Shown: positions 11,502-20,308 of the stretch, piece by piece
Position numbering within the stretch: position 1 is the stretch's first letter
Layout: each line of letters starts with the position of its first letter
NCBI GenBank assembly: GCA_910592005.1
Contig: CAJVPP010000573.1
Coordinates: 1 to 29,594, forward strand
DNA from: Funneliformis mosseae
Taxonomy: Eukaryota > Glomeromycota > Glomeromycetes > Glomerales > Glomeraceae
Direction of reading: 5' to 3'
Length of the DNA: 29,594 nucleotides
Position numbers and translations under genes: made by a program
Notes under the pieces: model-generated
Seen by the model: only the letters and a program-made list of their open reading frames with translations
The model's database searches: none
What the model was told of the DNA's origin: nothing

Positions 11502-11745
11502 GTCATACGATTATATCATACATGAAACCTTCTAATTTATTCTGTGATATAATATGTGATATATATTGATCATAAGTCACACGATTACATCATGCATAGA
11601 GAAGTTCCACAACCTTCTAATTTATTCTGTGGTATATGCTAATCAAACATCTGTGTTATGCAATCGATTTTGGGTTATATGATTACATCATGCATCAAAA
11701 GTTCTATGACCTTCGATTTTATTCTGTGATATATGTATTATAGAG
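11502..11745. repeat. three degenerate tandem repeats, period about 75-95 bp
   Basis: Three copies of (C/T)GATTACATCATGCAT, then A-rich sequence, CCTTC(T/G)AATTTATTCTGTG and ATATATG, lie at about 11502-11565, 11576-11640 and 11671-11745. CATACGATTATATCAT in copy 1 against ATATGATTACATCATGC in copy 3 shows again that most differences are transitions. No coding potential was seen. The whole stretch 11190-11920 has no other gene. Confidence 0.55.
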
Positions 11746-11922
11746 TACGTGCCTGATCAAACAACTTAATCTGTATTACACAATTGATTTTTCAGGCATG
11801 TGGTTTTTTATGAAATATATTAATATTGTCATATAACAAAAAATATAAACAATAAATTTTATTACTTTTTCAGACGAAATCTAGATGTATTAATATCCTG
11901 CTTCACAAATTTCTCTCCTCAT

Positions 11923-12689
11923 TTATAGGTTCCACTTGAGGTAGCTGACTATCGGCATACTAAGATCACTGTCACTCCGTGATATAGATGTATTAAATTT
12001 TGAGATCATATTTGCTAACTCAGATGACGATGAGTATGTCGCATTATTTAAATTCCCGCCTGCATTATTTGTGTTATTGCTTGAATTTCTATCCGCATTA
12101 TTTGTATTTTTCGCATGATCTCGATTGGTAGTTTCGTCTCTTCTGCTGGGAGTTCTCGGATTGGAGATGCAGACCGATCTCTTTGACCAGTGGGAGATTC
12201 ACGGTGACTCTGATTTAGCATTGATGACACTTCGTCAATAGATGATGCTGGTGTTATATTTCCCATATTTCTATTTTGTCTACGGTTTGAGGTATTGATA
12301 GTACGGATTCTATCGAATTCATCTTCAGGCCTCTCCCAAAAATGCATACGAAATTCATCAAAATATTGCGCACCCAATCGATTTCTCTGTGCTCTACGAC
12401 TACCTGCCATATATTCACACATTGCCTAGAAACCCTAAATTTTGTTAATAGCGAGCTAGATAAAAAATAATGCTTTATCGTGAGAACTTACATTATAACT
12501 CTGAACAAGATTCAAAAATTTTTCTTTACAATGATAACTAGTAAAATTAGTATTATGCTTTTGATTGATTTTATCTGCAATACTATGCTAAAATACGTTT
12601 CGATTTCTTCTGAGGTTATGGTATTCTATATTTCTATTTCTTCGTTCTTCGATTAGAGTATCTATATACGCATCTGTCCATTCTACCAT
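11923..12689 (-). pseudogene. Myb/SANT-like DNA-binding gene, one intron, disrupted
   Basis: Exon 1 is 12689-12492 (66 codons), the intron 12491-12426 (GTAAGT...AG, 66 bp, phase 0), and exon 2 runs from 12425. Exon 1 starts MVEWTDAYIDTLIEERRNRN and contains HSIADKIN and CKEKFLNLVQSYN. Exon 2 has CEYMAGSRRAQR, YFDEFRMHFWERPEDEFDR and a Ser/Asn/Arg-rich tail. This is the pattern of Myb/SANT-like (trihelix-type) DNA-binding proteins, with W-x(n)-W helix cores. A TAG at 12590-12588 sits where the domain's second Trp is expected (VF*HSIADK), consistent with TGG to TAG. A frameshift near 12130 joins the frame that ends STOP at 11923. It could be a host-derived regulator; any role in the element is unknown. 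Confidence 0.68.
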
Positions 12690-12920
12690 TTTCAACCAGA
12701 GTTCAACCAGAGTTCTACCAGAGTTCTACCCGTGTTCAACCCATATTTATATTTTATTATATATTCATTATGAGAATGTATAACCAGACTTCAACCAGAG
12801 TTCATACCATTTTCTACTTATTTCGTATCGCTCAAAAAAAAATATATTATAACCAAACTTATTACCTCGGATTTGCACATCTCGGATTTGTTTATCTCAG
12901 ATTTGTTTATCTCGGACAGA
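12690..12920. repeat. short direct repeats GAGTTCAACCA and ATCTCGGATTTGTTT
   Basis: Two simple repeat runs sit upstream of the Myb/SANT gene. The first has GAGTT(C/T)(A/T)ACCA units at 12696-12745 and again at 12785-12805. The second has (A/T)TCTC(G/A)GATTTG units at 12866-12920. They look like slippage-prone promoter-proximal sequence. Nothing codes here. Confidence 0.5.
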
Positions 12921-13095
12921 ACAATCTCAAATGGCGGGTATAGAACATCTATCGCAAAATTAAATCATATGCTTGTAATACACCCGAAATAGATTATACA
13001 ACTATTATCCCAAATGTAGATCCACACACCAGAAATAGATCCCACAAATTTTAATCACATGAATTTTTATATCTTTTATCTATGCATCAGCTGGT

Positions 13096-13275
13096 TCACT
13101 TTTTATTCTTTTGTCGCAATTCTATCTCTTTCTGCAAGTTTAGTGGCGTATCAAATCTTAAACGAATTGCTAGAGGATCGTCCTCAGGCCTATCTAAATC
13201 AAATACAATAAATTCGCCTTTGCGTAAGTAGCTGTTAATAACCATTGATGCATTCTTAACATCATCAGTATATTA
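13096..13275 (-). pseudogene. C-terminal fragment of a second packaging ATPase
   Basis: Read on the minus strand, this is TDDVKNASMVINSYLRKGEF, then IVFDLDRPEDDPLAIRLRFD and a basic tail ending in TGA (13098-13096). It aligns codon for codon with the end of the full ATPase at 17179-17997. Over 45 codons, 24 differ but only 5 change the residue (29 of 135 bases, about 78% identity). That is a diverged lineage once under purifying selection, not a recent duplicate. Homology stops abruptly at about 13275, where a GC-richer block begins, so this is a breakpoint. The rest of this ATPase is absent. Confidence 0.8.
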
Positions 13276-13542
13276 TTATTAATGCTCCAGTGGAGACACG
13301 AAAGACTTTATTGTATGCATAAACGGGAATCACAGATACATACGTTAGACTAACTTTGGTCAACGCGTAACCAAGTCTCGCCACCTGAGTGCTCCCTTTA
13401 CCCCCTCAAGCACTCATCGTAAGGCAAATTTTGCACCCCCCCCCCCCCGTAATTTTATTCGGTATATCATCCGGTTATCTTTCCATTAAAGTACGAATAA
13501 ATATTTCGCTAGTCACGTGGAGATGATTTTGTTACTGCGCTT
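13276..13542. other. GC- and CpG-richer junction block with a poly-C tract
   Basis: From the ATPase breakpoint the composition changes. Words such as CAACGCGTAACC, TCTCGCCACC and CACTCATCGTAAGG are CpG-rich compared with the polymerase region, and there is a run of about 14 C residues near 13435-13448. This looks like the edge of a relatively young captured segment that continues to about 15.9 kb. No coding exon was recognised before 13543. Confidence 0.5.
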
Positions 13543-13842
13543 ATGACACAGACCCGTGACTTTAGAACAGCAAGAATAGATTTTTTTATTTTGAGCCTAC
13601 TGCAAAACATGTCCAAACGCCTCGATTTTTATCTCGACAATATAACTGAAGACTGGACGTGTCTCAAAGTAATAGGCTTTTACCGTACAAAAATAAAACG
13701 AAAGGGTTTGAAAGAAGTACTGAGTTCTATACATAAAGATCTTCGAGATATTGCAAATTCTAATCCTAGATTTGACGCGACAAAGAAGAAAAAAGCTCGG
13801 GAAATACTAGATAACTGGAAAGTATGCACGCTGATAGAGTAG
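13543..13842 (+). CDS. hypothetical 99-residue basic protein
   Basis: An intact frame starts at ATG 13543 and ends TAG at 13840. It is Lys/Arg-rich, with helix-prone stretches (SKRLDFYLDNITEDW, LKEVLSSIHKDLRDIANSN, KKKKAREILDNW). No family is recognised. It keeps CpG-containing codons (CGC, CGA, GACGCG), unlike the decayed polymerase gene, and lies in the GC-richer block just before the gene at 14135. It could be an independent small gene or a 5' exon of that gene; no clear donor site joins them. Confidence 0.35.
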   Translation: MTQTRDFRTARIDFFILSLLQNMSKRLDFYLDNITEDWTCLKVIGFYRTKIKRKGLKEVLSSIHKDLRDIANSNPRFDATKKKKAREILDNWKVCTLIE

Positions 13843-13867
13843 AATGAGCTATTTGTCTGGACAATGA

Positions 13868-13971
13868 TGAACTTTAGATTCGACACTTAGCGCGAGCTGG
13901 GACTTTAGGTCTCCAGTGTTGAACTTTAGGTTCGACGCTTTGTGCAAGCTGGGACTTTAGGTCTTACAAGG
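13868..13971. repeat. 52-bp tandem repeat, two copies
   Basis: TGAACTTTAGATTCGACACT... (13868-13919) is followed directly by TGAACTTTAGGTTCGACGCT... (13920-13971). Each copy contains GCTGGGACTTTAGGTCT, and the period is exactly 52 bp. The internal word GACTTTAGGTC is itself near-repeated. It lies between two genes and could be a promoter-proximal duplication. Confidence 0.7.
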
Positions 13972-14134
13972 ACAGGGCCCTTGGTCCAATGCTCTTTTGC
14001 TCTATATCCTTTACTCTATATTGTTATTGTTGAATATTTCTGAAATTATACTAATTATTCTTTGTTTTGTCAAGAACTGGACCGCACCACTAAAGAACTT
14101 TAAAAAAGATTGTGCACGAATCAAAGTCGATTTT

Positions 14135-15858
14135 ATGAAGGTAAGACAGATAAACCAATTTTCAACCGGAGATGGAACATACAACGACAATCGTCAGGGG
14201 AAACATCTTCGAGATGTGGATGATGATGAAAAAAAGATGAGTACTGAAGGAGCTACAATTCCGGCAAAAAAGGTGAGATTAAGTGACTCTATTAACGTAT
14301 TAATTCCTTTACAATGGATAGCTGAATATCAACAATAATTTATGACATAAATAACAAATTGACATTTTTTACCTTTCCACCTCATAATAAGTGCAAAACT
14401 AAATCTGGAAAAAGAACGAGAAGTGGGAGAGTAGTTGTACCGGATTATCGTGGATTACTTACAGCTACGGATGTCGGAACTTTCTCCAAAAAACTACATA
14501 CGAAGATGAAAACCCCTCTCAAGAAAACGAAGAGGAAGCAACGACCGAGGATTCTTTTGAAAATTGCTCCCAAGGAAATGATGAGAAGAGAACTATTCAA
14601 GATGATATTGTAAGTAATTATCTAATAATGCACTTTAAACCAACAGATGTTTAACGTTTTGATTTTTTTCTACCAGATAACAGATATCTTAGGAAATACT
14701 GAACTCTCAGACGCATCAAAAGAAATTTTTACGATTTATAAAGCGCAATACCCTGATGGCGATCTAATTGATCTCCGACTGAAATCGCCCTTTTTAAAAA
14801 AAACTTTCAAGACAAATAGCAACATCGTATCTAACGGAATTGGATACCATGACAGAGACGTTGGTCCCCGTAAAAGTTCATGAATTTCTTGTAAATTTTT
14901 TCTCACAAAACTTAACAACCGAGAAGTGGAATTACCAAATCGATGATTTGAGAGCACCCGAAAAAGATGATTTTATAATGAATGCAGTGGTACGAATTAT
15001 ACGTCGTACATTGCCACAATTGTATGTAGGCATTATCATAATATTGATTTATTTTTTCAGATTCTGTTCTGAATGTTTCTTTCTTTTGTGTAGTATTAAA
15101 GCATTTTCACTCGAAGAACAGAATCCACTTTTAAATATTGCCACAATAGAACATGCGCATCTTAATGCTTTCGTTCACCCGTGTCTTGACGCTTCTTTAT
15201 GGTACATTGCTGGTATACACTATGAATTCGGCGAGATAACGTCGAAAAATCACACTAATGGTAATCGAGCTGATGGAGTTGGTTACATGACGGATGCTGA
15301 TAAGTATCAGCTCATTTATGTTGAAGGCTCGAGACCAGTAACAAAAGATAAAAAGGAAACCGATGACATCAAAAAAATAACAGATAATTTAAAGAATATA
15401 TTCGCGAATATTGTAAAGGAAACCATCAAAAGCAGGCAACGTTTACCAAAGAAGTTGTATGTATTCGGTGGCCAAAGTTTTCGTCTTCGGATATATTTAT
15501 ACTTTCTTGATCATTGTGGTATGTGTTTTCTTTCTATTTGAAAATTACACTAAGAATGTACTGATGATTTGTTACTAAATATTAATTCAGGAACGTATAG
15601 ATTAAACGAGATTGATAATGCCAATCTTCCTCGGAAATTTTCTGAAATGAAAAATTTCGTTTATTTCTATGAAAGTGTATTGAAATGGTCGGTATGTATT
15701 AATGTGGATTTACATTATGATATTAAACTTCCACTAATCTTATGTATTTATAAATTTAGTTATTGGTTCGTGATGTTACAGCATCCTTTGATGATGCAAG
15801 AGCTGAACAAAGACCTTCGCGACTTTCGTATGCAAACGCTCTTCTCCAGTTGGATTGA
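14135..15858 (+). pseudogene. five-intron fungal gene with possible PD-(D/E)XK-like core, nearly intact
   Basis: The predicted introns all have GT-AG ends: 14273-14391, 14610-14676, 15022-15093, 15519-15590 and 15692-15759 (67-119 bp). For intron 3 a nearer AG at 15060 also keeps frame. The last three exons join in perfect phase to TGA at 15856. The protein starts with a charged region, including TYEDENPSQENEEE. Its core has ATIEHAHLNAFVHPCLDASL, then NRADGVGYMTDADKYQL, IYVEGSRP and DKKETDDIKKI, and ends SFDDARAEQRPSRLSYANAL. Two single-base frameshifts are needed, in the A-run near 14495 and near 14838. The core resembles the gene at 9245-11178. The start codon is uncertain. It is a cellular-type gene inside the element; the nuclease-like reading is inference. 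Confidence 0.65.
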
Positions 15859-16065
15859 TCTTTATTGATGTTAAAAATGGTTGTAATATGTGGGCATCTT
15901 GGACTGATTCGAAAATATTGATCTTACATAAATTATGAATACAATAATTTCATTGATATATTTCTCTTTGCAGTTCATAATAAACAATCATAATAAAAAC
16001 AATAAAAGCTTTTTCAGTTGATTAAAAAGTGATTTTTCTATACTGTAATACCTAACAGTTAGTAT
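15859..16065. other. short AT-rich spacer between convergent genes
   Basis: This lies between the stop of the rightward intron-bearing gene and the stop of the leftward zinc-ribbon nuclease gene. Composition returns to AT-rich near 15980. No gene or clear terminator hairpin is seen. Confidence 0.5.
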
Positions 16066-17150
16066 TTAAAGTTTAATGAGACCCAATTCTCGAAGATGTT
16101 CCGGAATAACTATATATGGGTCTTCGTAGTACCAAACATACCTTAAAGCAATCCAATTCTCTTCGCATAATCCTTTCTTGAGTTGATCCCGTGTTTGCTG
16201 TTTGATAAAATTATTGGGATCGCCTCCATGAAAGAATTCGTGATATTTTTCGTGTTGGATGCCTTGTACTTCGATTGCGAAGCCATATTGCGGATAAATA
16301 TATCAAGTTCTAGTCCATTTGGATATTCTTGTGTCTTTAAGAAATCGGGTCTGCGGATTGGTGAAGGGGCACCGAGATACTTTGTTAAAATCTCATGACA
16401 CAGCTTTTCTCTCTTATATTTTGGACAGAATGGACACCATGAGTTTGAGCGTTTAACATTATCAAAAGTAGCAAACCATCTATGCTTTTTATCACACATC
16501 CATAATAAAGCTAAACGATTATTAATATAATATTCAGAAAGACAAGCTCCCTTTCTATTGTAAGCCAATTGTTTGGCATCTTCAAGTGTACAAGGCCTAT
16601 TAGTTGCACAATACGGACACCACGTCTTATTATTTTTCACATTGTTAAAAGATGCGTTCCACTCATGCCCTTCAGAACAACGCCATGACAAAGGTGAAAA
16701 ACTATTATCATACATTTCGGAAAGGCATTCTCCATTCTTACTAAAAGCAACTTGCTTAGCATCTTCAATTGTATGACTGACCTTGTTTGCGCAATATGGA
16801 CACCACGTCTTGCCGTCTTTGATATTATGAAGAGATGTAGTCCATTCATGACCATTTGCACATTGCCATCGCATTGGGGTATTAGCATTAATGTATTCAG
16901 CAGAAATACATGTTCCATTTCTACTACGAGCTAATTGTCTTGCATTCTCAATTGTAAGAGGTCTATTACCTGCGCAATATGGGCACCATGTCTTACCATT
17001 TTTTATATCATTAAAACTCGCCATCCAGTCATGTTTTCTAGTACAACGCCATAACAAAGGTGAACGATTATTAATATATCTAGTTGAAAGACAAAGTCCA
17101 CCACGTTCTTTAGCAATCATACATGCATCACTTAATGACAGCTTTTTCAT
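16066..17150 (-). pseudogene. four zinc-ribbon repeats plus predicted PD-(D/E)XK nuclease, one frameshift
   Basis: ATG is at 17150. Four repeats of about 58 residues follow, each with a CLS.YI.N segment, W.C...H.W.AS and a closing (T/S)WCP(Y/F)C. The Cys pairs suggest treble-clef or zinc-ribbon folds. After about residue 240 the chain reads EKLCHEILTKYLG..., RRPDFLKTQEYPNGLELDI. A one-base frameshift near 16305 follows, and the other frame continues YPQYGFAIEVQGIQHEKYHE and ends LRELGLIKL at TAA 16066. D in LELD and E-x-Q in IEVQG fit a restriction-endonuclease-like core. Similar repeat-nuclease proteins occur in giant viruses and AM fungi (from memory). It starts only 28 bp after the ATPase stop, in the same direction, so it may be co-expressed with it. 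Confidence 0.75.
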
Positions 17151-17178
17151 TGTTTTTTAGCTGTAGTTGAATCTCTTT

Positions 17179-17997
17179 TTATAAATCTAATGGAGTATCG
17201 AATCTTAATCTAATTGCAAGTAGATCATCTTCTGGCCTGTCTAAGCCAAACACAATGAATTCTCCTTTACGGAGGTATCTGTTAATAACTATGGAAGCAT
17301 TTTTCACATCATCAGTATATTGACGAATAATTTTAGATATTTCTTCACGCGAACTACCAGAGTTAAACAGTACTAAGTGGGAGATATTTTCACGAATAAT
17401 AATTGGAACTTTGTGATATTTCTGCGAAACAAAAATTGGACTTATATTTCGATGTCGCCCATGTGTGAAAAATGGGATTATTCGATTTTGTATTGACTCT
17501 GGAGCGACGCATAAATCCTCAAAAATAATTACAGTACTTCTCTCAGGTGAAAATGATTTTACACTAGGAATTTTTTTCGGCGAGATATATTTAAATCTAA
17601 TATTTTCGTAGTATGGTGCTCTTGGATCACTTGCAATTACTCCATACATATATCTAACAAATGCCCATTTAGGTTCATCTGGGTGATATCCACAAACTAT
17701 CAAATCATCACACTTAATATATCGGGATCCTCCTTTTTTACCTTTGTATATATTTTCAGCTTTATCTCCCAGAACAAGATTTCCAAGTATATTTGTCTTA
17801 CCTGTACCACTCTTACCAGTAAATACTTTACTGAAAGGCCATGTTATTGCTGGATGTCTAACATTTCGGGATGATTCATACTTTGTGGCCTCATCCATAT
17901 CCATAAGGTAAAGTTTCATAGGTGATAGGCTCGATGAGCCATTGCTCTGCAATAGTTCTTTCTTTTGGTTTTTTTGTATGACGGATTGGGAATCCAT
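17179..17997 (-). CDS. FtsK/HerA-type (A32-like) genome-packaging ATPase
   Basis: This is the Polinton ATPase related to viral DNA-packaging motors. Walker A GKSGTGKT is at residues 61-68, preceded by HPAITWPFSKVFT. Walker B TVIIFED is at 155-161. The FVSQKYHKVP segment at 189-198 fits the conserved Gln sensor. The frame has 272 codons and is open to the end. The true start may be Met27, because the first 26 residues overlap another frame. The stop TAA (DTPLDL*) looks premature. In the fragment at 13096-13275 the same position is CAG and the chain runs on about 13 residues; here the codons after the stop still read KEIQLQLKNN. Loss of a short basic tail need not abolish function. This is the best-preserved core gene of the element. 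Confidence 0.88.
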   Translation of the reverse strand: MDSQSVIQKNQKKELLQSNGSSSLSPMKLYLMDMDEATKYESSRNVRHPAITWPFSKVFTGKSGTGKTNILGNLVLGDKAENIYKGKKGGSRYIKCDDLIVCGYHPDEPKWAFVRYMYGVIASDPRAPYYENIRFKYISPKKIPSVKSFSPERSTVIIFEDLCVAPESIQNRIIPFFTHGRHRNISPIFVSQKYHKVPIIIRENISHLVLFNSGSSREEISKIIRQYTDDVKNASIVINRYLRKGEFIVFGLDRPEDDLLAIRLRFDTPLDL

Positions 17998-18100
17998 AAC
18001 TATAATTTCTATAAACTGAATAAAAAATTCCTTTCTTTTTTAATACCCAACCCATATATTCTGCAACTGCTTGCTTTTCCTCCCTAACCTTCATGTGCAT
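17891..18100 (-). CDS. small overlapping ORF between coiled-coil protein and ATPase
   Basis: From ATG at 18100 this frame reads MHMKVREEKQAVAEYMGW, then KKKGIFYSVYRNYSYGFPI, and ends YETLPYGYG. It overlaps the stop region of the coiled-coil gene and the first third of the ATPase N-terminus. No family is recognised. Aromatic-rich content and a position in a tight same-strand cluster make it plausible, but it could be the true N-terminal extension of the ATPase after a frameshift, or chance. Confidence 0.3.
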   Translation of the reverse strand: MHMKVREEKQAVAEYMGWVLKKKGIFYSVYRNYSYGFPIRHTKKPKERTIAEQWLIEPITYETLPYGYG

Positions 18101-19178
18101 CTCAATATCACGAACCACATAACTGCGATAATCAACAAAGTAAGTAACATATATGCTGATAGCGGTAACATCAAAGTACTTGTCACAATGGGAATTGTTC
18201 CTATCCCTCCTATTGGAAGAGGCAAAGCCTCAGGACCAGGTCTCATCTGAGAATTCGATTTAATCAAAGAGGACATATGTGCTTTAGCACTAACTTTGCT
18301 ATTATTATCCGGTTGTGTAAGGTGTGGAGTCACATTTTGAGGCATAGCCTCTGATGTATTAGATTTTATTGGTATATCATCCTTGTTAATTTCACTAATG
18401 CTAGTTCTATCCTTTACTTCAGAATTAACCTCTGTATCAATTTTTGGTAGTTCAGTAATCTCATCATTAACGAAGCAAGTACCAAAAGTACTAGTTTGTG
18501 TCGAGATATCATCATCAATTTTTTTAGCTTGATCTATACTTTTTCTGCGTACAAAATATTGTCTGAGATTTTTGCTAGGTGAGGCATAGCCTCGAATCTC
18601 TGATTCCTCAATAACTGCAGATATATCATTAGACTTGGTCATATTTTTTTCATCATTTCCGCCAACTACAGGTATTGATATAGTCTCTAATTTCAGATTC
18701 TCGAGCTCACTGACTTTTGAAGCTAACTCGTGTTCTACTTCAACTATTTTGGATTTAAGAGATATTATCTCAGTTTCTTTTTTCGATGAGTCGTTTTGAA
18801 TCGAAATCACATCTTTCTGGGCTGAAGACAACTTACTTTCCAATATCTTTATCATAGACTCAAGCGATCTAATTTTCTTGGATTTTATATCATTCTCAGC
18901 TTTGGACTTTGCAAGAGAAATGTCTTTATTAGCGTTTTCAATCTGTAAACGCCTAGCTTCATCAATGAGTTCGAGATCATGAGTACGTAATTTCTGGATC
19001 ATAGTATTGGACCCACCCAGTTTCTGACTCCATTTTTTCTCTCCTGTTCCCAACTTCTCTGTTCATGATCAAAATTTCGCTCTTGCTTTATATACCTGTC
19101 TTGTAATTTTTTATTATGAGAATTTAACCCAGATATAACTTTTACAATACGAGATTCTTTATCTTGCGCATTGGCCAT
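18091..19178 (-). pseudogene. coiled-coil protein with C-terminal membrane anchor, one frameshift
   Basis: The likely start is ATG 19178 (MANAQDKESRIVKVISGLN). A frameshift in the A-run near 19037 moves it into a 320-codon frame. Residues rich in Leu, Lys and Glu (LELIDEARRLQIENANKDIS, SLESMIKILESKLSSAQKD, LKSKIVEVEHELASKVSELE) form a long coiled coil. A low-complexity Ser/Thr region follows, and the chain ends with LPLSAYMLLTLLIIAVMWFV, a clear transmembrane segment, possibly preceded by a second hydrophobic stretch. No family is recognised. It is upstream of the ATPase on the same strand, so a structural, membrane-binding or scaffold role is possible but unproven. Confidence 0.65.
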
Positions 19179-19684
19179 ATATTTTGGCTAAACTATGTGT
19201 AATAAAAATAAGATAAATCATAAAATTTCCTTTTTTTCTCTCAAGTTTGAAAAAAAGATATACAGTCTGCGGAGCAGGACACTTTGTGTCTAACTTGCTG
19301 AAGATAACTATATAATCAAAAATTATTGTTAACTAAATATATTTGGCTTCGAGCATATAGTGCGAGAAGGCAGGATTTCAGTTAAATAAAATATACCTTT
19401 CACCTGAAGTAATTTGTGAGATAATAAATAGTAGAGGTATGCAAAATGCAATATTGATTTTAACTAGAAAGTATCGCATATCACATACACATATTTATGT
19501 TATATGGAAATTTACAGATATGGTAAATAATTAGTACAAATGTTTACACATATTAAAAAATTTTTAAATATTCTAAAGCATACACAAATATTTCGAAACA
19601 TTTTGAAACGTATCAATATATATCAAATTATAGCAAAATGTTTCGAAAATTTTCTTTATTTTTTTAATAGTTCATAAACAATAA
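19179..19684. other. AT-rich divergent spacer with short repeats
   Basis: This lies between the leftward coiled-coil gene and the rightward helix-turn-helix gene. It holds a 27-bp hairpin repeat (19267-19293) and loosely repeated A(A/T)TTTCGAAACATTTTGAAACG words at 19585-19660. No coding exon is recognised. An AG at 19700-19701 directly before the helix-turn-helix frame may be an intron acceptor. Confidence 0.5.
19267..19293. repeat. 27-bp hairpin repeat, copy 1 (CTGCGGAGCAGGACACTTTG...)
   Basis: This matches the 27-bp words at 25818-25844 and 25942-25968. The intact form has a CGAAG-N7-CTTCG stem-loop; here one arm reads GGAG and the other CTTTG. Read on the minus strand it would encode LDTKCPAPQ in one frame. 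Confidence 0.65.
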
Positions 19685-20221
19685 AAATATTCTGATATAG
19701 GTCGTATTCATAAAGAATATTATAGCGCTAATGCAAGATTTTTATCAGATGAAGCGATCAAAGAAATTAAAACATCATTCGGTAGAGTACCTGATGCTAT
19801 TAATACCATGGCAAAAAAACATCGTATATCCTATATTCAGGTCAAAGAATATATTGAGAATTGGGAGCGTAAACAACAAATGATATACTCTCATTCATCT
19901 CAGATACAAAGTGCAATGTCTCCCGAAATAATATCAATATCTCTAAATAAAGAATTAGAAAACAACTATATATCTTTATTGCAAGGCAGGCTATTAAGCG
20001 ATTCTTTGAATCATGGCTCTTCGAGTCTATGTACTTCAAACAATACCTCAGATAAACAGACAAAAAAGAGGTGATTGAAGTCCAAATCTGTTCGAATTTC
20101 TGATCCAACCACTATTATTGATACCCTGCTTGAACAAGTGTTAAACGAGAAAGAGAAACAAATAGAATGTTCAGATTATGTGTTAAATACTCACAAAGTG
20201 ACTACCTTCAGCAATTCTTAA
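19685..20221 (+). pseudogene. helix-turn-helix-like DNA-binding protein, start not found
   Basis: The frame reads from about 19703: EYYSANARFLSDEAIKEIK, FGRVPDAINTMAKKHRIS, YIQVKEYIENWERKQQM. Two helices with a turn around AKKHRISYIQVKEYI fit a helix-turn-helix domain. A Ser-rich linker follows, with SHSSQIQSAMSPE and SLNHGSSSLC. One TGA lies after KQTKKR (about 20072). The tail SKSVRISDPTTIIDTLLEQ, VLNEKEKQIE ends TAA at 20219. The TGA fits a lost Arg CGA in a basic stretch. No in-frame ATG was found before the domain, so the first exon is missing or spliced. I recall similar proteins as multi-copy in Rhizophagus. It may act as an element-encoded regulator or terminus-binding factor. Confidence 0.55.
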
Positions 20222-20308
20222 TTAGCTTTCTCTTTATTCATAGTTTCGTATTTTGATAGTAAAAGTCTGTTATGAATATTAAGCTCGGTAATGATTTTAA
20301 TAGTCCTC

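Noticed and set aside
15022..15060. 39-bp intron ending at CAG 15060 instead of 15093
   Set aside because: It also keeps frame, but 39 bp is shorter than the other introns (67-119 bp); the 72-bp version fits better. It is not excluded.
16183..17160. Several plus-strand frames opposite the zinc-ribbon nuclease gene
   Set aside because: They mirror the repeated WCPYC units and carry no independent domain; the minus strand has the conserved Cys pattern.
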